Assembly (NCBI GenBank): GCA_035301265.1
Contig: DATGUP010000011.1
Span: 1 to 64,000, forward strand
Direction: 5' to 3'
Length of the DNA: 64,000 nt
Origin: DATGUP01 sp035301265
GTDB taxonomy: Bacteria > Bacillota > Bacilli > Bacillales > Amphibacillaceae
Shown here: positions 1-8,698 of the stretch, piece after piece
How positions within the stretch are numbered: position 1 is the stretch's first letter
How the letters are laid out: every line of letters begins with the position of its first letter
Program-made: the position numbers and the translations under genes
The notes under the pieces: model-generated
The model's input: only the letters and a program-made list of their open reading frames with translations
Databases searched by the model: none
What the model was told of the DNA's origin: nothing

Positions 1-824
1 CCAATATCTGGATCCCTTAATGCAAATTCGAGTGTCGTTTGGATAAATCCTAATTTCTCACCGACGTCATAACGTTTGCCTTCAAAGTCGTATGCGTAAA
101 CGTCTTGTTCTTCGTTCAACATTTGAATCGCATCGGTCAGCTGGATTTCTCCGCCCGCGCCGATTTCATGTTTATCCAAATGTTTAAAGATTTCCGGTGT
201 TAACACATATCGACCCATAATGGCTAAATTCGAGGGGGCCGTTCCTTTTTCTGGCTTTTCGACAAAGTGATGAACCTTATAGCGACGTCCTTCAATCGTG
301 CTAGGATCGACAATGCCATAGCGATCGGTTTCTTCGTGTGGGACTTGTTGCACACCGACAACCGAGCGCCTTGTTTCTTCATATTGTTGAATAAGCTGTT
401 TCAACCCTGGTGTTTCGGCGACAACAATGTCGTCTCCTAACAGCACCGCAAACGGCTCATCGCCGATAAACTTTCGTGCACACCAAACGGCATGACCGAG
501 GCCTTTTGGCTCTTTCTGCCTAATATAGTGAATATCCACATCAGACGTTTGTTTGACTTTCTCCAGAAGATTATACTTTTCCTTTTTCGCCAAGTTCTCT
601 TCTAGCTCAAAATTATTATCAAAATGGTCCTCAATGGCACGCTTATGCTTTCCGGTTACAATGATAATGTCTTCGATGCCGGAATCAATCGCTTCCTCGA
701 CAATGTACTGAATAGTCGGTTTATCAACAATCGGTAGCATTTCTTTGGGCATCGCTTTGGTCGCCGGTAAAAATCGCGTACCCAATCCAGCAGCTGGGAT
801 GATCGCCTTTTTGATCGTTTTCAA
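1..824 (-). CDS. galU: UTP--glucose-1-phosphate uridylyltransferase (3' end cut by window edge)
   Basis: Makes UDP-glucose from UTP and glucose-1-phosphate in the cytoplasm. UDP-glucose feeds exopolysaccharide and teichoic acid synthesis and the Leloir pathway encoded at 27.8-33 kb. Read by hand on the minus strand, the product starts MKTIKKAIIPAAGLGTRF, the nucleotidyltransferase signature, followed by KEMLPIVDKPTIQY and GLGHAV motifs typical of GalU/GtaB. The start is TTG at 822-824, with GGAGGG seven bases upstream. About 274 codons are present and family members have about 290, so only the C-terminal end is missing. It lies directly downstream of the CapD-type gene with a 44 bp gap, probably in one operon. 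Confidence 0.95.
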   Translation of the reverse strand, partial: MKTIKKAIIPAAGLGTRFLPATKAMPKEMLPIVDKPTIQYIVEEAIDSGIEDIIIVTGKHKRAIEDHFDNNFELEENLAKKEKYNLLEKVKQTSDVDIHYIRQKEPKGLGHAVWCARKFIGDEPFAVLLGDDIVVAETPGLKQLIQQYEETRRSVVGVQQVPHEETDRYGIVDPSTIEGRRYKVHHFVEKPEKGTAPSNLAIMGRYVLTPEIFKHLDKHEIGAGGEIQLTDAIQMLNEEQDVYAYDFEGKRYDVGEKLGFIQTTLEFALRDPDI

Positions 825-868
825 TTGAATTCCCTCCAAGTCAATATATTTGTATATCATTATGATCC

Positions 869-2737
869 TTAGACCATCGCCATGGAACGTTCGGTATGAA
901 TGATTTTCATTAATTCATCTTTCAGTTCCGTTCTTGAATACGTCTCAAATGTTTTAAGCAATCTTAACAGTGCCGTCGTATCCGCTTTGACCGTCCGGCC
1001 GACGTAAATTTTCTCATACACTTCATCAGGGAATACTTCACCATCGCTGAGAAGTTCCTCATACATCTTCTCTCCAGGGCGTATGCCGGTAAATTCAATC
1101 GGAATCTCATCCTCAGAGTAGCCCGATAGTTTGATTAGGTTTTTCGCTAAATCAACAATTTTCACCGGCTCACCCATATCTAAAACAAAGATTTCTCCAC
1201 CCTTAGCAAGCGTTCCGGCTTGAATGACAAGTCGCGTCGCTTCGGGAATCGTCATAAAATAACGAGTCATGTCCGGATGAGTCACTGTAACAGGGCCGCC
1301 GCGTTCAATTTGTTTTTTGAAAAGCGGGATGACGCTGCCGCGACTGCCTAGCACATTACCGAACCGTACAGCGGTGAATGTCGTCTTGCTTTTGGTATTT
1401 AAATCTTGAATCACCATTTCGGCAAGCCGCTTCGTTGCGCCCATAACGTTCGTCGGGTTCACCGCTTTGTCCGTTGAGACGAGAACAAAGGTATGTACGT
1501 TGTGAGCCTCCGCTGCTTCGGCAACGTTTTTCGTGCCGATGACGTTATTTTTCACCGCCTCATGCGGATTGGTTTCCATAAGCGGCACATGTTTATGCGC
1601 AGCTGCGTGGTAAATGATTTTCGGTCGGTATGTTTCAACAATCGCAAACATCTGCTTTCGGTCTTGGACATCGCCGATCACGGGGATAATCTCCACATCC
1701 GATTGGCCGTATGTTTCCCTTAGTTCCATATCAATCGTATAAATGCTGTATTCCCCGTGACCGAAAAGGACGATTCGACTAGGCTTAAAGTTCATTAACT
1801 GCCGGCACAGTTCTGAACCGATCGATCCACCTGCACCGGTGACGAGTATGGTTTGACCTGTGATGTATTCAGAAATCCCGTCGATATCAAGTTTAACCGG
1901 CTCACGACCAAGCAAATCTTCAACTTCCACATTTTTTAAATGTTTGACCGATACTTTTCCAGTCATCAAATCCTCGATTTTTGGGATCATTTGCACTTTC
2001 GCCTTTGTTTCGTTGCACTTGGAGACGATGTTGTTTAATTGACCGTTACGAAGCGATGGGATAGCGATGACGACACGTTCAATATGGTGATTTTCGACAA
2101 GCGTCGGTATGTCTTTAATTTGGCCGAGAACAGGCACCCCGTATATTTCCATTTGCAATTTCGCAACATCGTCATCGACAAAAGCAACTGGCAGGAGTTC
2201 ATCATCGCCGTGGTTATTGTTTTGCAGCTGGCGGGCGATCATCGTCCCAGCTGAGCCGGCTCCGACGATCAATGTTCGGGTTTTTCCTTTGTCGCTTGCA
2301 ATGTAATGATCGCGGAACACACGCCAAACAAAACGCGATCCGCCGATTAAAATGATATGTATAAGCCACGTTACAACGAGCGCCCGGCGATAAATGCTAA
2401 AATCATTGACTAAAAATTGCACGATACCCGTCGATACAACCGATAAAGTGACCGCCTTGACAATCGCGAGCAGCTCTCCTACACTCGCATACGCCCATAC
2501 TTTTTTATATAACTTATAAATAATGGCATACAAATGATGAAAGATTAATAGAGCGATCGCACTAATAGCGAGTGCTGGCATATTGACTGCTGTATACGCG
2601 GGATACACTATCCAAGCCGCGGCAAAAAGCGCAGTACTTACGATTAATGAATCGAGTAACATAAGTAAAAATAAACGTTTTCGATATGTCAACTGCCTGC
2701 TCCTCCCTACGAAGGTCTCAGTCGAAAAGCGTATCAT
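869..2737 (-). CDS. Membrane CapD/EpsC-type nucleoside-diphosphate-sugar epimerase/dehydratase
   Basis: Large membrane form (622 aa) of the short-chain dehydrogenase family that acts on UDP-GlcNAc to provide amino/deoxy sugars for surface polysaccharide. Residues about 20-140 hold four hydrophobic segments. A first Rossmann-like domain follows (VGAGSAGTMIARQL, near 155), then the CapD catalytic domain from about 290 with GAGGSIGSELCRQL and the VSTDKAVNPTN motif. The usual YxxxK is replaced by MGATK, as in known CapD/WbpM-type UDP-GlcNAc 4,6-dehydratases. Length is normal for the family. It sits between the YwqE/response-regulator genes and galU, all on the minus strand, which fits an exopolysaccharide cluster continuing beyond the left edge. 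The exact sugar product cannot be read from sequence. Confidence 0.92.
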   Translation of the reverse strand: MIRFSTETFVGRSRQLTYRKRLFLLMLLDSLIVSTALFAAAWIVYPAYTAVNMPALAISAIALLIFHHLYAIIYKLYKKVWAYASVGELLAIVKAVTLSVVSTGIVQFLVNDFSIYRRALVVTWLIHIILIGGSRFVWRVFRDHYIASDKGKTRTLIVGAGSAGTMIARQLQNNNHGDDELLPVAFVDDDVAKLQMEIYGVPVLGQIKDIPTLVENHHIERVVIAIPSLRNGQLNNIVSKCNETKAKVQMIPKIEDLMTGKVSVKHLKNVEVEDLLGREPVKLDIDGISEYITGQTILVTGAGGSIGSELCRQLMNFKPSRIVLFGHGEYSIYTIDMELRETYGQSDVEIIPVIGDVQDRKQMFAIVETYRPKIIYHAAAHKHVPLMETNPHEAVKNNVIGTKNVAEAAEAHNVHTFVLVSTDKAVNPTNVMGATKRLAEMVIQDLNTKSKTTFTAVRFGNVLGSRGSVIPLFKKQIERGGPVTVTHPDMTRYFMTIPEATRLVIQAGTLAKGGEIFVLDMGEPVKIVDLAKNLIKLSGYSEDEIPIEFTGIRPGEKMYEELLSDGEVFPDEVYEKIYVGRTVKADTTALLRLLKTFETYSRTELKDELMKIIHTERSMAMV

Positions 2738-2840
2738 AGCATTTACAAGCTACATTTTCATCCTACTAAAGATTTAATCATTTTTTAAGTGACTTTTGGC
2801 CGTAAAAGTCATAATTTATACATCGCTACATAGCCATGGT

Positions 2841-3515
2841 CTATCCGTTAAACACTTCTTCTTCGAGCAAACTTTGCAAAAACACTACCGCTTCCTTACG
2901 CGTATCCAGGCCTAACTTGCCGTAAATCGTACTGACGTAATTTTTAATCGTTCCTTCGCTTAAAAAAAGTTGGTCAGCCATATGTTTATTTGACACTTCC
3001 TTCATCAAGAGATAGGCGATGTCGAGTTCGCGTTTCGATAGATGAATATTACGTCCGGTCAACTTTTGAGCGAGGATGTCCTTCTTATCGTATTTAATAT
3101 TGCGCATGATTCGGGCTAACATTTTCGCCACCTCGCCCGATAAGACGACTTGTCCGCTGTAGGCATCGCGTATAGAACGTATCAACCGTTTGGCGTCGAG
3201 ATTTTTTAATAAAAAGCCGTCTGCTCCGGCATTTAAACCAGATATAACTCGTTCTTCTTCAAGACACGCAGTCAGCAAAATCACTTTGATATTTGCGTAA
3301 CGGTTTTTAATATAGGCCGTTGCGTTAATGCCGTCGACTTGCGGCATATGAATATCCATCAATACGATATCCGGCCTTTTGGCATCGAGTTGTCGAATCG
3401 CATCTTCACCGTTACACGCCAGTCCGACGACGTCGACATCATCTTCTCGAGTGAGGAGCGCTTTAACACCGTCGATTACGAGTTGTTGATCTTCTACGAG
3501 TAAAACGCGAATCAT
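2841..3515 (-). CDS. Orphan NarL/LuxR-family response regulator
   Basis: Cytoplasmic DNA-binding response regulator of 224 aa. An N-terminal receiver domain has acidic E8/D9 and phospho-acceptor D54 in VLMDIHMP. A C-terminal LuxR-type helix-turn-helix lies at about 160-220 (LSKRELDIAYLL, then SEGTIKNYVSTIYGKLGL). The ATG at 3513-3515 is preferred over the longer reading because AAGGAGTGG lies just upstream. No histidine kinase gene is adjacent. It is placed between the YwqE-type phosphatase and the CapD-type gene, so control of exopolysaccharide or the motile/sessile switch is a reasonable inference. DegU-like by layout only; orthology is not claimed. Confidence 0.9.
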   Translation of the reverse strand: MIRVLLVEDQQLVIDGVKALLTREDDVDVVGLACNGEDAIRQLDAKRPDIVLMDIHMPQVDGINATAYIKNRYANIKVILLTACLEEERVISGLNAGADGFLLKNLDAKRLIRSIRDAYSGQVVLSGEVAKMLARIMRNIKYDKKDILAQKLTGRNIHLSKRELDIAYLLMKEVSNKHMADQLFLSEGTIKNYVSTIYGKLGLDTRKEAVVFLQSLLEEEVFNG

Positions 3516-3631
3516 GCTCAACCACTCCTTTGTTCCAACTCCGTTACATCGATTATAACGCATAGGGCATACAAAACTATGAATACCCGGAGATACAGGA
3601 GTGGATGCAAAAATTTCGTCCCGTGTACATG

Positions 3632-4399
3632 CTAAAAAATTCCTAAAAATTTTCGTCGTTTCTTAATCATGGATGGTTCCACCCGATTGACGTTCATATT
3701 GTCGACAAGGAGTTGGCTGTTCTCTAAAAATAGGTATTCTGCCTCAGCTCCATGCATCTCTCGAATAACTTTATACGCTTCTGCCATATGAAATCCGCGC
3801 GAAGTCGTGTTATGAGCATCGCTAGCAATAAAATGCGTCAAGTTAGCGGCAATGATTTGGTGTGTAAATTTTTGAATCGTTTTCCCAAACCGACCGGTGA
3901 CACTTGCGGCGGTCACTTGGGTAAGGGCGCCGTTTTGCACGAATTCATATAGTTTCATCGGGCGATCCATCAGTTCTTGATTTCGCTCAGGGTGTACAAT
4001 AATCGGGATACAGCCGGCCACTTGAATGTCAAAGAGCATTTGCTTAGCATATCTAGGAACGGAGCTATGCGGAAATTCAACAAATAAGTATTTTGTATCA
4101 TTCAACGGCAACAATTCATTCTGGTTTAAGTCCTCCACCATATTCCCGTTGATACGTGTTTCCTGACCGGCCAAGACGGTAAGAGGGATGTCTTCTTGTT
4201 TGAAGAGATCGTTTAAAACGTTAACTTGTGTGATAATTATATCACGAATATTGTCAAATGAACCGTTTTTATGATGAGGTGTGGCAATGATTGTATGAAT
4301 ACCTTGTTTAACCGCTTCGTTAGCCATGGCGATGCTATCGCGTTCCGTTTGCGCCCCATCGTCAACACCGGGCAATATATGACTGTGAATATCGATCAT
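3632..4399 (-). CDS. ywqE: PHP-type protein-tyrosine phosphatase (CpsB/YwqE family)
   Basis: Metal-dependent phosphatase of the PHP fold that removes phosphate from the bacterial tyrosine kinase (YwqD here) and its substrates. The product of 255 aa starts MIDIHSHILPGVDDGA. Metal ligands are visible in HSH, DDGA, ATPHH, HPERN and SDAH. Start choice: GTG, ATG and ATG codons lie in frame. The ATG at 4397-4399 is best spaced (9 bases) from AAGGAAAG, so the track's three extra residues are dropped. Unlike B. subtilis, where ywqC-D-E are contiguous, here the phosphatase is separated from the kinase by about 400 bp and a terminator. Confidence 0.92.
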   Translation of the reverse strand: MIDIHSHILPGVDDGAQTERDSIAMANEAVKQGIHTIIATPHHKNGSFDNIRDIIITQVNVLNDLFKQEDIPLTVLAGQETRINGNMVEDLNQNELLPLNDTKYLFVEFPHSSVPRYAKQMLFDIQVAGCIPIIVHPERNQELMDRPMKLYEFVQNGALTQVTAASVTGRFGKTIQKFTHQIIAANLTHFIASDAHNTTSRGFHMAEAYKVIREMHGAEAEYLFLENSQLLVDNMNVNRVEPSMIKKRRKFLGIF

Positions 4400-4771
4400 A
4401 AACATCACTTTCCTTATGAAATTTAAAATGCAGCATCTTTTCGAGTATATGTAACTAGGAATAGCGAATCAATAGAAATTATAGCAGTAATCGGTAATTT
4501 TTTACAAATGGCTCCTTTCTTGTCTCATTTAGAATCAAACGCCGCTTGATGTTTGTATCGATCTTAGGCCGATTATCATAATGGGCAGTATAACACATTT
4601 ATAAAAATATTGAAATGCTTCGGAGAATTACTGTTTGCTTTTCCGTAATGATTTTTCTAGATACAGTACGAACCGCACGCCGGATTATATTTATTTGTAA
4701 AGTGCGCACGCGTACGATCCATTCTTGTAATCAGTCTATTGTTACGTTGTGCACATCTTGCTCATTTTTGC
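4400..4771. other. Intergenic region between ywqE and ywqD
   Basis: About 370 bases without a supportable gene. The short open frame on the plus strand at 4615-4806 has no ribosome binding site and no recognisable content. The region presumably carries the ywqE promoter on the minus strand, but I could not pick out a convincing -35/-10 pair. Confidence 0.5.
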
Positions 4772-4802
4772 AAAAAAATAAGCCCTTGTACTTAAGGGCT
4801 TC
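4772..4802 (-). terminator. Intrinsic terminator after ywqD
   Basis: On the minus strand AAGCCCTTAAGTACAAGGGCTT forms a hairpin of about eight pairs followed by ATTTTTTTG. It begins within 6 bases of the ywqD stop codon, so ywqC-ywqD ends here and ywqE is a separate transcription unit. Confidence 0.85.
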
Positions 4803-4807
4803 TTAGC

Positions 4808-5503
4808 TTAACTTGTCCCGTAATAATAATAATAGTTCGATCGTTTCTTATCACGGTCGTTGAGCACGGCGCCGAGCAGTTTTGCGTTAGCTGGCTCAAG
4901 GGCTTCTTTCGCTTCGATCACCGCTTCGTACTCGGTTTGACCGCTGCGGACAACGATGAGTGAACCATCGACTATATTAGCTAAGATTTGTGCATCGGCA
5001 ACCGCAAGAACAGGCGGCGTATCAATTATAGTCATGTCATACCACTGGCTAGCTTGTTGGATCAGTGATTCCATTTTCTTCGAGCCAAGCAGTTCAGCCG
5101 GGTTAGGCGGAATCGGGCCGCACGGGATTAAATCGAGATGATCGACACTGCTCGGTGTAATGGCATCCTCAAGGGGGCTCTCGCCGATTAAAATGTTGCT
5201 TAATCCTTGTAAGTTATCGAGCCGGAATGTGTAATGAACAGTCGGTTTGCGCATGTCACCATCGATAAGTAACACACGCTTTCCTTGCTGGGCATAGACG
5301 ACAGCTAGGTTAGCCGTTGTCATCGATTTCCCTTCACCAGGACCGGATGAGGTGATGATCATCGATTTAATGGCACTGTCGGCGGAACTGAACTGCAAAT
5401 TTGTACGAACTGTTCGGTACTGCTCAGATACGGGCGAGCGCGGATTAAGCTTCGTAATTAAATAGCGCATTTTGCTTTTAGATCGTATCCTTCTGTGCAC
5501 CAT
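4808..5503 (-). CDS. ywqD: BY-type tyrosine-protein kinase (CpsD/CapB/YwqD family)
   Basis: Cytoplasmic autophosphorylating tyrosine kinase that, with its membrane modulator YwqC, controls polysaccharide assembly and phosphorylates sugar-activating enzymes. The product is 231 aa. Walker A GPGEGKS lies at about 54-60, Walker A' at LLIDGDMRKP, and Walker B at TIIDTPP. The C-terminus carries a cluster of five consecutive tyrosines, the usual autophosphorylation tail. The ATG at 5501-5503 is chosen because GAGGTG lies six bases upstream. The gene overlaps the 3' end of ywqC by 26 bp, which suggests translational coupling. Confidence 0.94.
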   Translation of the reverse strand: MVHRRIRSKSKMRYLITKLNPRSPVSEQYRTVRTNLQFSSADSAIKSMIITSSGPGEGKSMTTANLAVVYAQQGKRVLLIDGDMRKPTVHYTFRLDNLQGLSNILIGESPLEDAITPSSVDHLDLIPCGPIPPNPAELLGSKKMESLIQQASQWYDMTIIDTPPVLAVADAQILANIVDGSLIVVRSGQTEYEAVIEAKEALEPANAKLLGAVLNDRDKKRSNYYYYYGTS

Positions 5504-6245
5504 TATAGTCACCTCGTTTAGCTTGGTTTTGCTGGAATGTCAATGGATCGCTGCGAACATCAGAATCTTCGATATGCGATATCGTACCGAGAACCGGCAG
5601 GCCGACCTTTTGTTCAAGATCGTTCTCGGTGTGTATCGTATTGTCTAAATACTCGAGCAGAAAAGCGAGTCCAACACCGATCATCCCGCCTAAGACGATC
5701 GCGATAGCAATGTTTAGAAGCGGCTTAGGTGAGACTGGCTTCGGGTCGTCTTCAGTTTTTGCCTTGGACAAGATATTGACGTTATCGACACCGTTCATGA
5801 TTTCGGGTACTTCCGCTTGAAACATTTCGACGGTCGTGTTTGCAAGCTTTGTTGCCATCTCCGGTGAAGGATCCGTTGCGGTGACGGTGACGACTTGGGA
5901 TTCCTCTTCGCTTGTGACGTCAATTTTTTCACTCAGTTTGTCCGTTTTATAAGGTAAATTCAACTCATCGATGACATTATCGAGAATCGCCGGACTTTTG
6001 ATAATGACATTGTATGTATTGATCAATTCCACATTCGTCCGAATATCGTTAACGTTAAAATCCTCTTCTTGGTCTGACAGTTTCTGATTGACGATAAATT
6101 GTGCCGTCGATTCGTATTTGTCCGTGATTAGAAAAAAACTGACGATAGCAGCGATGAGTGCAGCGCCGATAATCAAACCGACGATAAGTAGCAGTCGCTT
6201 TCTAATCACTACCAAAATCTCTTGGAGCGAGATCGTCTCTTCCAT
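5478..6245 (-). CDS. ywqC: Wzz-domain polysaccharide co-polymerase / kinase modulator (YwqC family)
   Basis: Membrane adaptor of 255 aa that activates the YwqD kinase and helps set polysaccharide chain length. It has an N-terminal Wzz domain with a transmembrane helix at about 18-40 (LLLIVGLIIGAALIAAIVS), an extracytoplasmic loop, and a second helix near 180-200 preceded by the proline motif PVSPKPLLN. A short cytoplasmic tail contacts the kinase. ATG has GGAGGT about seven bases upstream. First gene of the ywqC-ywqD unit. Confidence 0.93.
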   Translation of the reverse strand: MEETISLQEILVVIRKRLLLIVGLIIGAALIAAIVSFFLITDKYESTAQFIVNQKLSDQEEDFNVNDIRTNVELINTYNVIIKSPAILDNVIDELNLPYKTDKLSEKIDVTSEEESQVVTVTATDPSPEMATKLANTTVEMFQAEVPEIMNGVDNVNILSKAKTEDDPKPVSPKPLLNIAIAIVLGGMIGVGLAFLLEYLDNTIHTENDLEQKVGLPVLGTISHIEDSDVRSDPLTFQQNQAKRGDYNGAQKDTI

Positions 6246-6776
6246 AGTAGAACCTCCGTTTATTTTACTTCTGTAGACTAAAAACTCGATTTTTATACGA
6301 TTTATCCGGAATTATATCATATTTAAATAAAGAAAAGTACATTAATTTTAATTGAGATAGTCATAGAAGACTATGAGATTACAGACAAGCTAATAGGGTA
6401 AAAAATTCGGTATCACGATCATCCACTTCTATAACATCGTAAAGGGCAAATGAAAAATAGCTAAACTGGAAATTCTTAGTCCTTAGTTAAGTCTTGCTAA
6501 TCATATAGCCGAACGAAATATAGATGAAAATGATGTGTTTCGCTTAACTTTCTAAACATGACGATTTGCTGTGGGTCGAAGGTGACTCTCATATTGAAAA
6601 TATTATAGTTCTTTTTATGCTTAAAATGATAAACATACGTGATAAAAGTAATGAATGTCAATAGTTCTTATTGCCGTATACAATTTATTAACTAATTATA
6701 AAATTACAATTTAATAATTGATACGATATACTATCTGACTGCATACACCCTTTTAATGAGCTTAAATGACTAAAGT
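6246..6776. other. AT-rich divergent intergenic region
   Basis: About 530 bases between the divergent ywqC and LysM genes with no supportable coding sequence on either strand. It is markedly A+T rich. It should contain the ywqC promoter, but no near-consensus pair stands out by eye. Confidence 0.5.
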
Positions 6777-6793
6777 ATTACAAATACATTACA
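6777..6793 (-). promoter_or_regulatory. Candidate WalR (YycF) box
   Basis: Reads TGTAATGTATTTGTAAT on the minus strand: two perfect TGTAAT hexamers separated by five bases. This matches the described WalR consensus TGTWAH-N5-TGTWAH exactly. It lies about 38 bases upstream of the -10 of a LysM-NlpC/P60 gene, the class of cell-wall hydrolase known to be under WalR control in Bacillus. Confidence 0.7.
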
Positions 6794-6830
6794 ATTATGT
6801 AAATGTCTATCAAATTTTCCCTTTGCGCGC

Positions 6831-6836
6831 TATAAT
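6831..6836 (+). promoter_or_regulatory. -10 element of LysM endopeptidase promoter
   Basis: TATAAT, 48 bases before the GTG start. The -35 position (TATCAA) is poor, which fits an activator-dependent promoter using the WalR-like box just upstream. Confidence 0.6.
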
Positions 6837-6883
6837 AGATTCATAATACTAAAGTCTTAATAGTAGAAAGGGTGTATGCATTA

Positions 6884-7909
6884 GTGCCTAGTAAAAAAAT
6901 CGTAATGTCCGTCTCGGCAACAGCAGCGATTGCATCAGCTATTTTTGCGGCACAAGAAGTTGAGGCTGCATCGCACAAGGTGGAACGCGGGGATACGCTA
7001 TGGTCGATCGCGCAGAAATATAATACAACAGTCGCCCAACTAAAATCGGCTAACGGTTTATCAGAGGATATCATTTATCCGAATCAAATCATCAAAACTA
7101 AAAAGAAGTCATCAACGGACACCACAGCGAAAACAACCGACGCAACAAACAAAGCTAATACATATACAGTAAAACGCGGTGACACGTTAAGCGAAATCGC
7201 CTACGAACATAATATTTCGATATCGGATTTAATGAAATGGAATGATTTGGACACGACGCTCATTTTCCCGGGAAATGAATTATATGTAGAAAAACCACGT
7301 TCAAAATCGAGCGGCCATGCCTCATCCGGATCGGCTTCTGCAGAAAAAGTATATACCGTAAAATCCGGTGACTCGCTATGGACGATTGCATCACGCCATA
7401 ATGTATCTGTAAACAATTTGAAAAAATGGAATAACTTAACGTCCGATCGGATCTCAATCGGTCAAAAGCTCCATATTGGTCAGAAAGCTGCGTCGAATTC
7501 AGGTGCGGATAACAGTTCAAATGAAAAACCAACAGCAGATGTCAGTTATAATGTTGACAAGCTGATCCGTACGGCCAAAAGCATGCAAGGCGTCAATTAT
7601 GTATGGGGAGGTTCTTCGCCGAGCGGGTTTGATTGTAGCGGATTTATCTATTATACGTACAATCAAGCAGGGATGAGTATCAGCCGTCTATCGACCGAAG
7701 GGTATTACAACCGTTCGCATTATGTCAATCATCCTCAAGTAGGCGATCTCGTATTCTTCGAAGGGACATACAAACCAGGCATTTCGCATATGGGGATCTA
7801 TCTCGGCGACAATCAATTCATTCATGCAGGCTCAGACGGTGTGGAGATTTCTAATTTAAACAACGGCTATTGGCAAAAACATTATGACGGATTTAAACGG
7901 TTTTACTAG
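6884..7909 (+). CDS. Secreted LysM-NlpC/P60 peptidoglycan endopeptidase (LytE/LytF type)
   Basis: Secreted D,L-endopeptidase that cleaves peptidoglycan stem peptides during growth or cell separation. Of 341 aa, a signal peptide ends near AAQEVEAAS (about 27). Three LysM repeats (HKVERGDTLWSIAQ, YTVKRGDTLSEIA, YTVKSGDSLWTIA) are separated by Ser/Thr-rich linkers. A C-terminal NlpC/P60 domain has catalytic Cys in GFDCSGF and His in GISHMG and FIHAG. The GTG at 6884 is chosen over the GTG at 6872, which overlaps the AAAGGGTG ribosome binding site. It is a single-gene unit. Three LysM repeats is LytE-like; LytF has more. Confidence 0.93.
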   Translation: MPSKKIVMSVSATAAIASAIFAAQEVEAASHKVERGDTLWSIAQKYNTTVAQLKSANGLSEDIIYPNQIIKTKKKSSTDTTAKTTDATNKANTYTVKRGDTLSEIAYEHNISISDLMKWNDLDTTLIFPGNELYVEKPRSKSSGHASSGSASAEKVYTVKSGDSLWTIASRHNVSVNNLKKWNNLTSDRISIGQKLHIGQKAASNSGADNSSNEKPTADVSYNVDKLIRTAKSMQGVNYVWGGSSPSGFDCSGFIYYTYNQAGMSISRLSTEGYYNRSHYVNHPQVGDLVFFEGTYKPGISHMGIYLGDNQFIHAGSDGVEISNLNNGYWQKHYDGFKRFY

Positions 7910-8032
7910 TGTACGTAAATGAAAACGTTGAAAATTGATTAGTTTACGTCAGCAAGATTGATAAATTTGCTACGTTTAATGGCTTCAGCCGTATATGGAA
8001 AAAGGGGGTCGCGAAGTCGTTAAATGGAACAT

Positions 8033-8069
8033 AAAGAAAAAATCCCGCTGTCTTTACAAGCAGGATTTT
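8033..8069 (-). terminator. Intrinsic terminator after yvrJ-type gene
   Basis: Arms 8039-8049 and 8059-8069 pair with one mismatch around a nine-base loop. On the minus strand the hairpin is followed by TTTTTTCTTT. It lies 15 bases after the YvrJ-family stop codon. Confidence 0.75.
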
Positions 8070-8084
8070 CGTGTAGCCGTTTTG

Positions 8085-8219
8085 TTACTTCATTTTTTCT
8101 GGAAGAGCGTGAATCGATTCGATCAGTAAGTTGAGTTTTGTCTCAATCCGGTGCAATAAATAAAACGTCACCGCGATCGGAAACCCCACCTCTGTCACGA
8201 ATGAAATCCAGTTTTCCAA
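8085..8219 (-). CDS. YvrJ family small membrane protein
   Basis: Protein of 44 aa beginning MENWISFVTEVGFPIAVTFY, the conserved core of the YvrJ family (one membrane helix, then a charged LLHRIETKL segment). Its role is unknown. The start is a TTG at 8217-8219, eight bases after AAGGAGG; the longer frame lacks a site. It sits last in the DUF1659-DUF2922-YvrJ order that recurs in Bacillaceae, with an intrinsic terminator directly behind it. Confidence 0.85.
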   Translation of the reverse strand: MENWISFVTEVGFPIAVTFYLLHRIETKLNLLIESIHALPEKMK

Positions 8220-8278
8220 AGCATTTCCCTCCTTAGTTTTACACGACAACTGTTTCCAATGCCTTAGTTTTATATAGA

Positions 8279-8314
8279 AGACCGCCCACGTAGCCGGCGT
8301 GGACGGTCTTTTTT
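8279..8314 (+). terminator. Hairpin with plus-strand U-tract between yvrJ and DUF2922 genes
   Basis: AGACCGCCCACG and CGTGGACGGTCT pair (one mismatch) around an eight-base loop, followed on the plus strand by TTTTTT. The flanking genes are on the minus strand, where the hairpin is followed by only TCTATA. It may insulate against antisense transcription or act as a weak attenuator before yvrJ. Confidence 0.55.
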
Positions 8315-8330
8315 CGCCTGTCAGCACGCA

Positions 8331-8549
8331 TTAGTTTACTTCGATTTCTTCGACAATGTGTTCGACGAGTCGTGCACCTTTCTTTTCCACGATATCGCCG
8401 CCGGATGAAGTGAATGCGTTTTGTTCGATGATTTCGTCCATTGCACTGTTCACATCTTCTGGATCAACCGGCTCGATCGGTTTTTCCAATGTGTATGTCA
8501 CTGTTTTGCCGTCTTCGTTGAAAAATTGCAGTTCCAATTTCTTCACCAT
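8331..8549 (-). CDS. DUF2922 family protein
   Basis: Small cytoplasmic protein of about 72 aa: VKKLELQFFNEDGKTVTYTL, then PIEPVDPEDVNSAMDEII, and a C-terminal FTSSGGD followed by GARLVEH. This is the conserved pattern of DUF2922. No biochemical role is known to me. ATG, ATG and GTG codons lie consecutively at 8544-8552 behind AAGGAGGG. The GTG (8544-8546) is best spaced, the ATG at 8547-8549 is given here, and the choice moves the N-terminus by only a residue or two. Confidence 0.85.
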   Translation of the reverse strand: MVKKLELQFFNEDGKTVTYTLEKPIEPVDPEDVNSAMDEIIEQNAFTSSGGDIVEKKGARLVEHIVEEIEVN

Positions 8550-8639
8550 CATCCCTCCTTTTCATTTGTACTGTTTTCCTATTTAATCTTGAAAATGGCG
8601 TGGAAGACTCCGACAAGCGTGTATCTCTAGGTGTTTACG

Positions 8640-8675
8640 AGGGCGGTTCACAATAACTTCAACAGCCACCGCCCT
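8640..8675 (-). repeat. Stem-loop between DUF2922 and DUF1659 genes
   Basis: AGGGCGGT (8640-8647) and ACCGCCCT (8668-8675) form a perfect eight-pair stem around a 20-base loop that is itself rich in CTTCAACA. No U-tract follows on either strand, so it is more likely an RNA processing or stability element than a terminator. Confidence 0.6.
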
Positions 8676-8698
8676 AGCTTTATGTGAGCGCTATTGCT

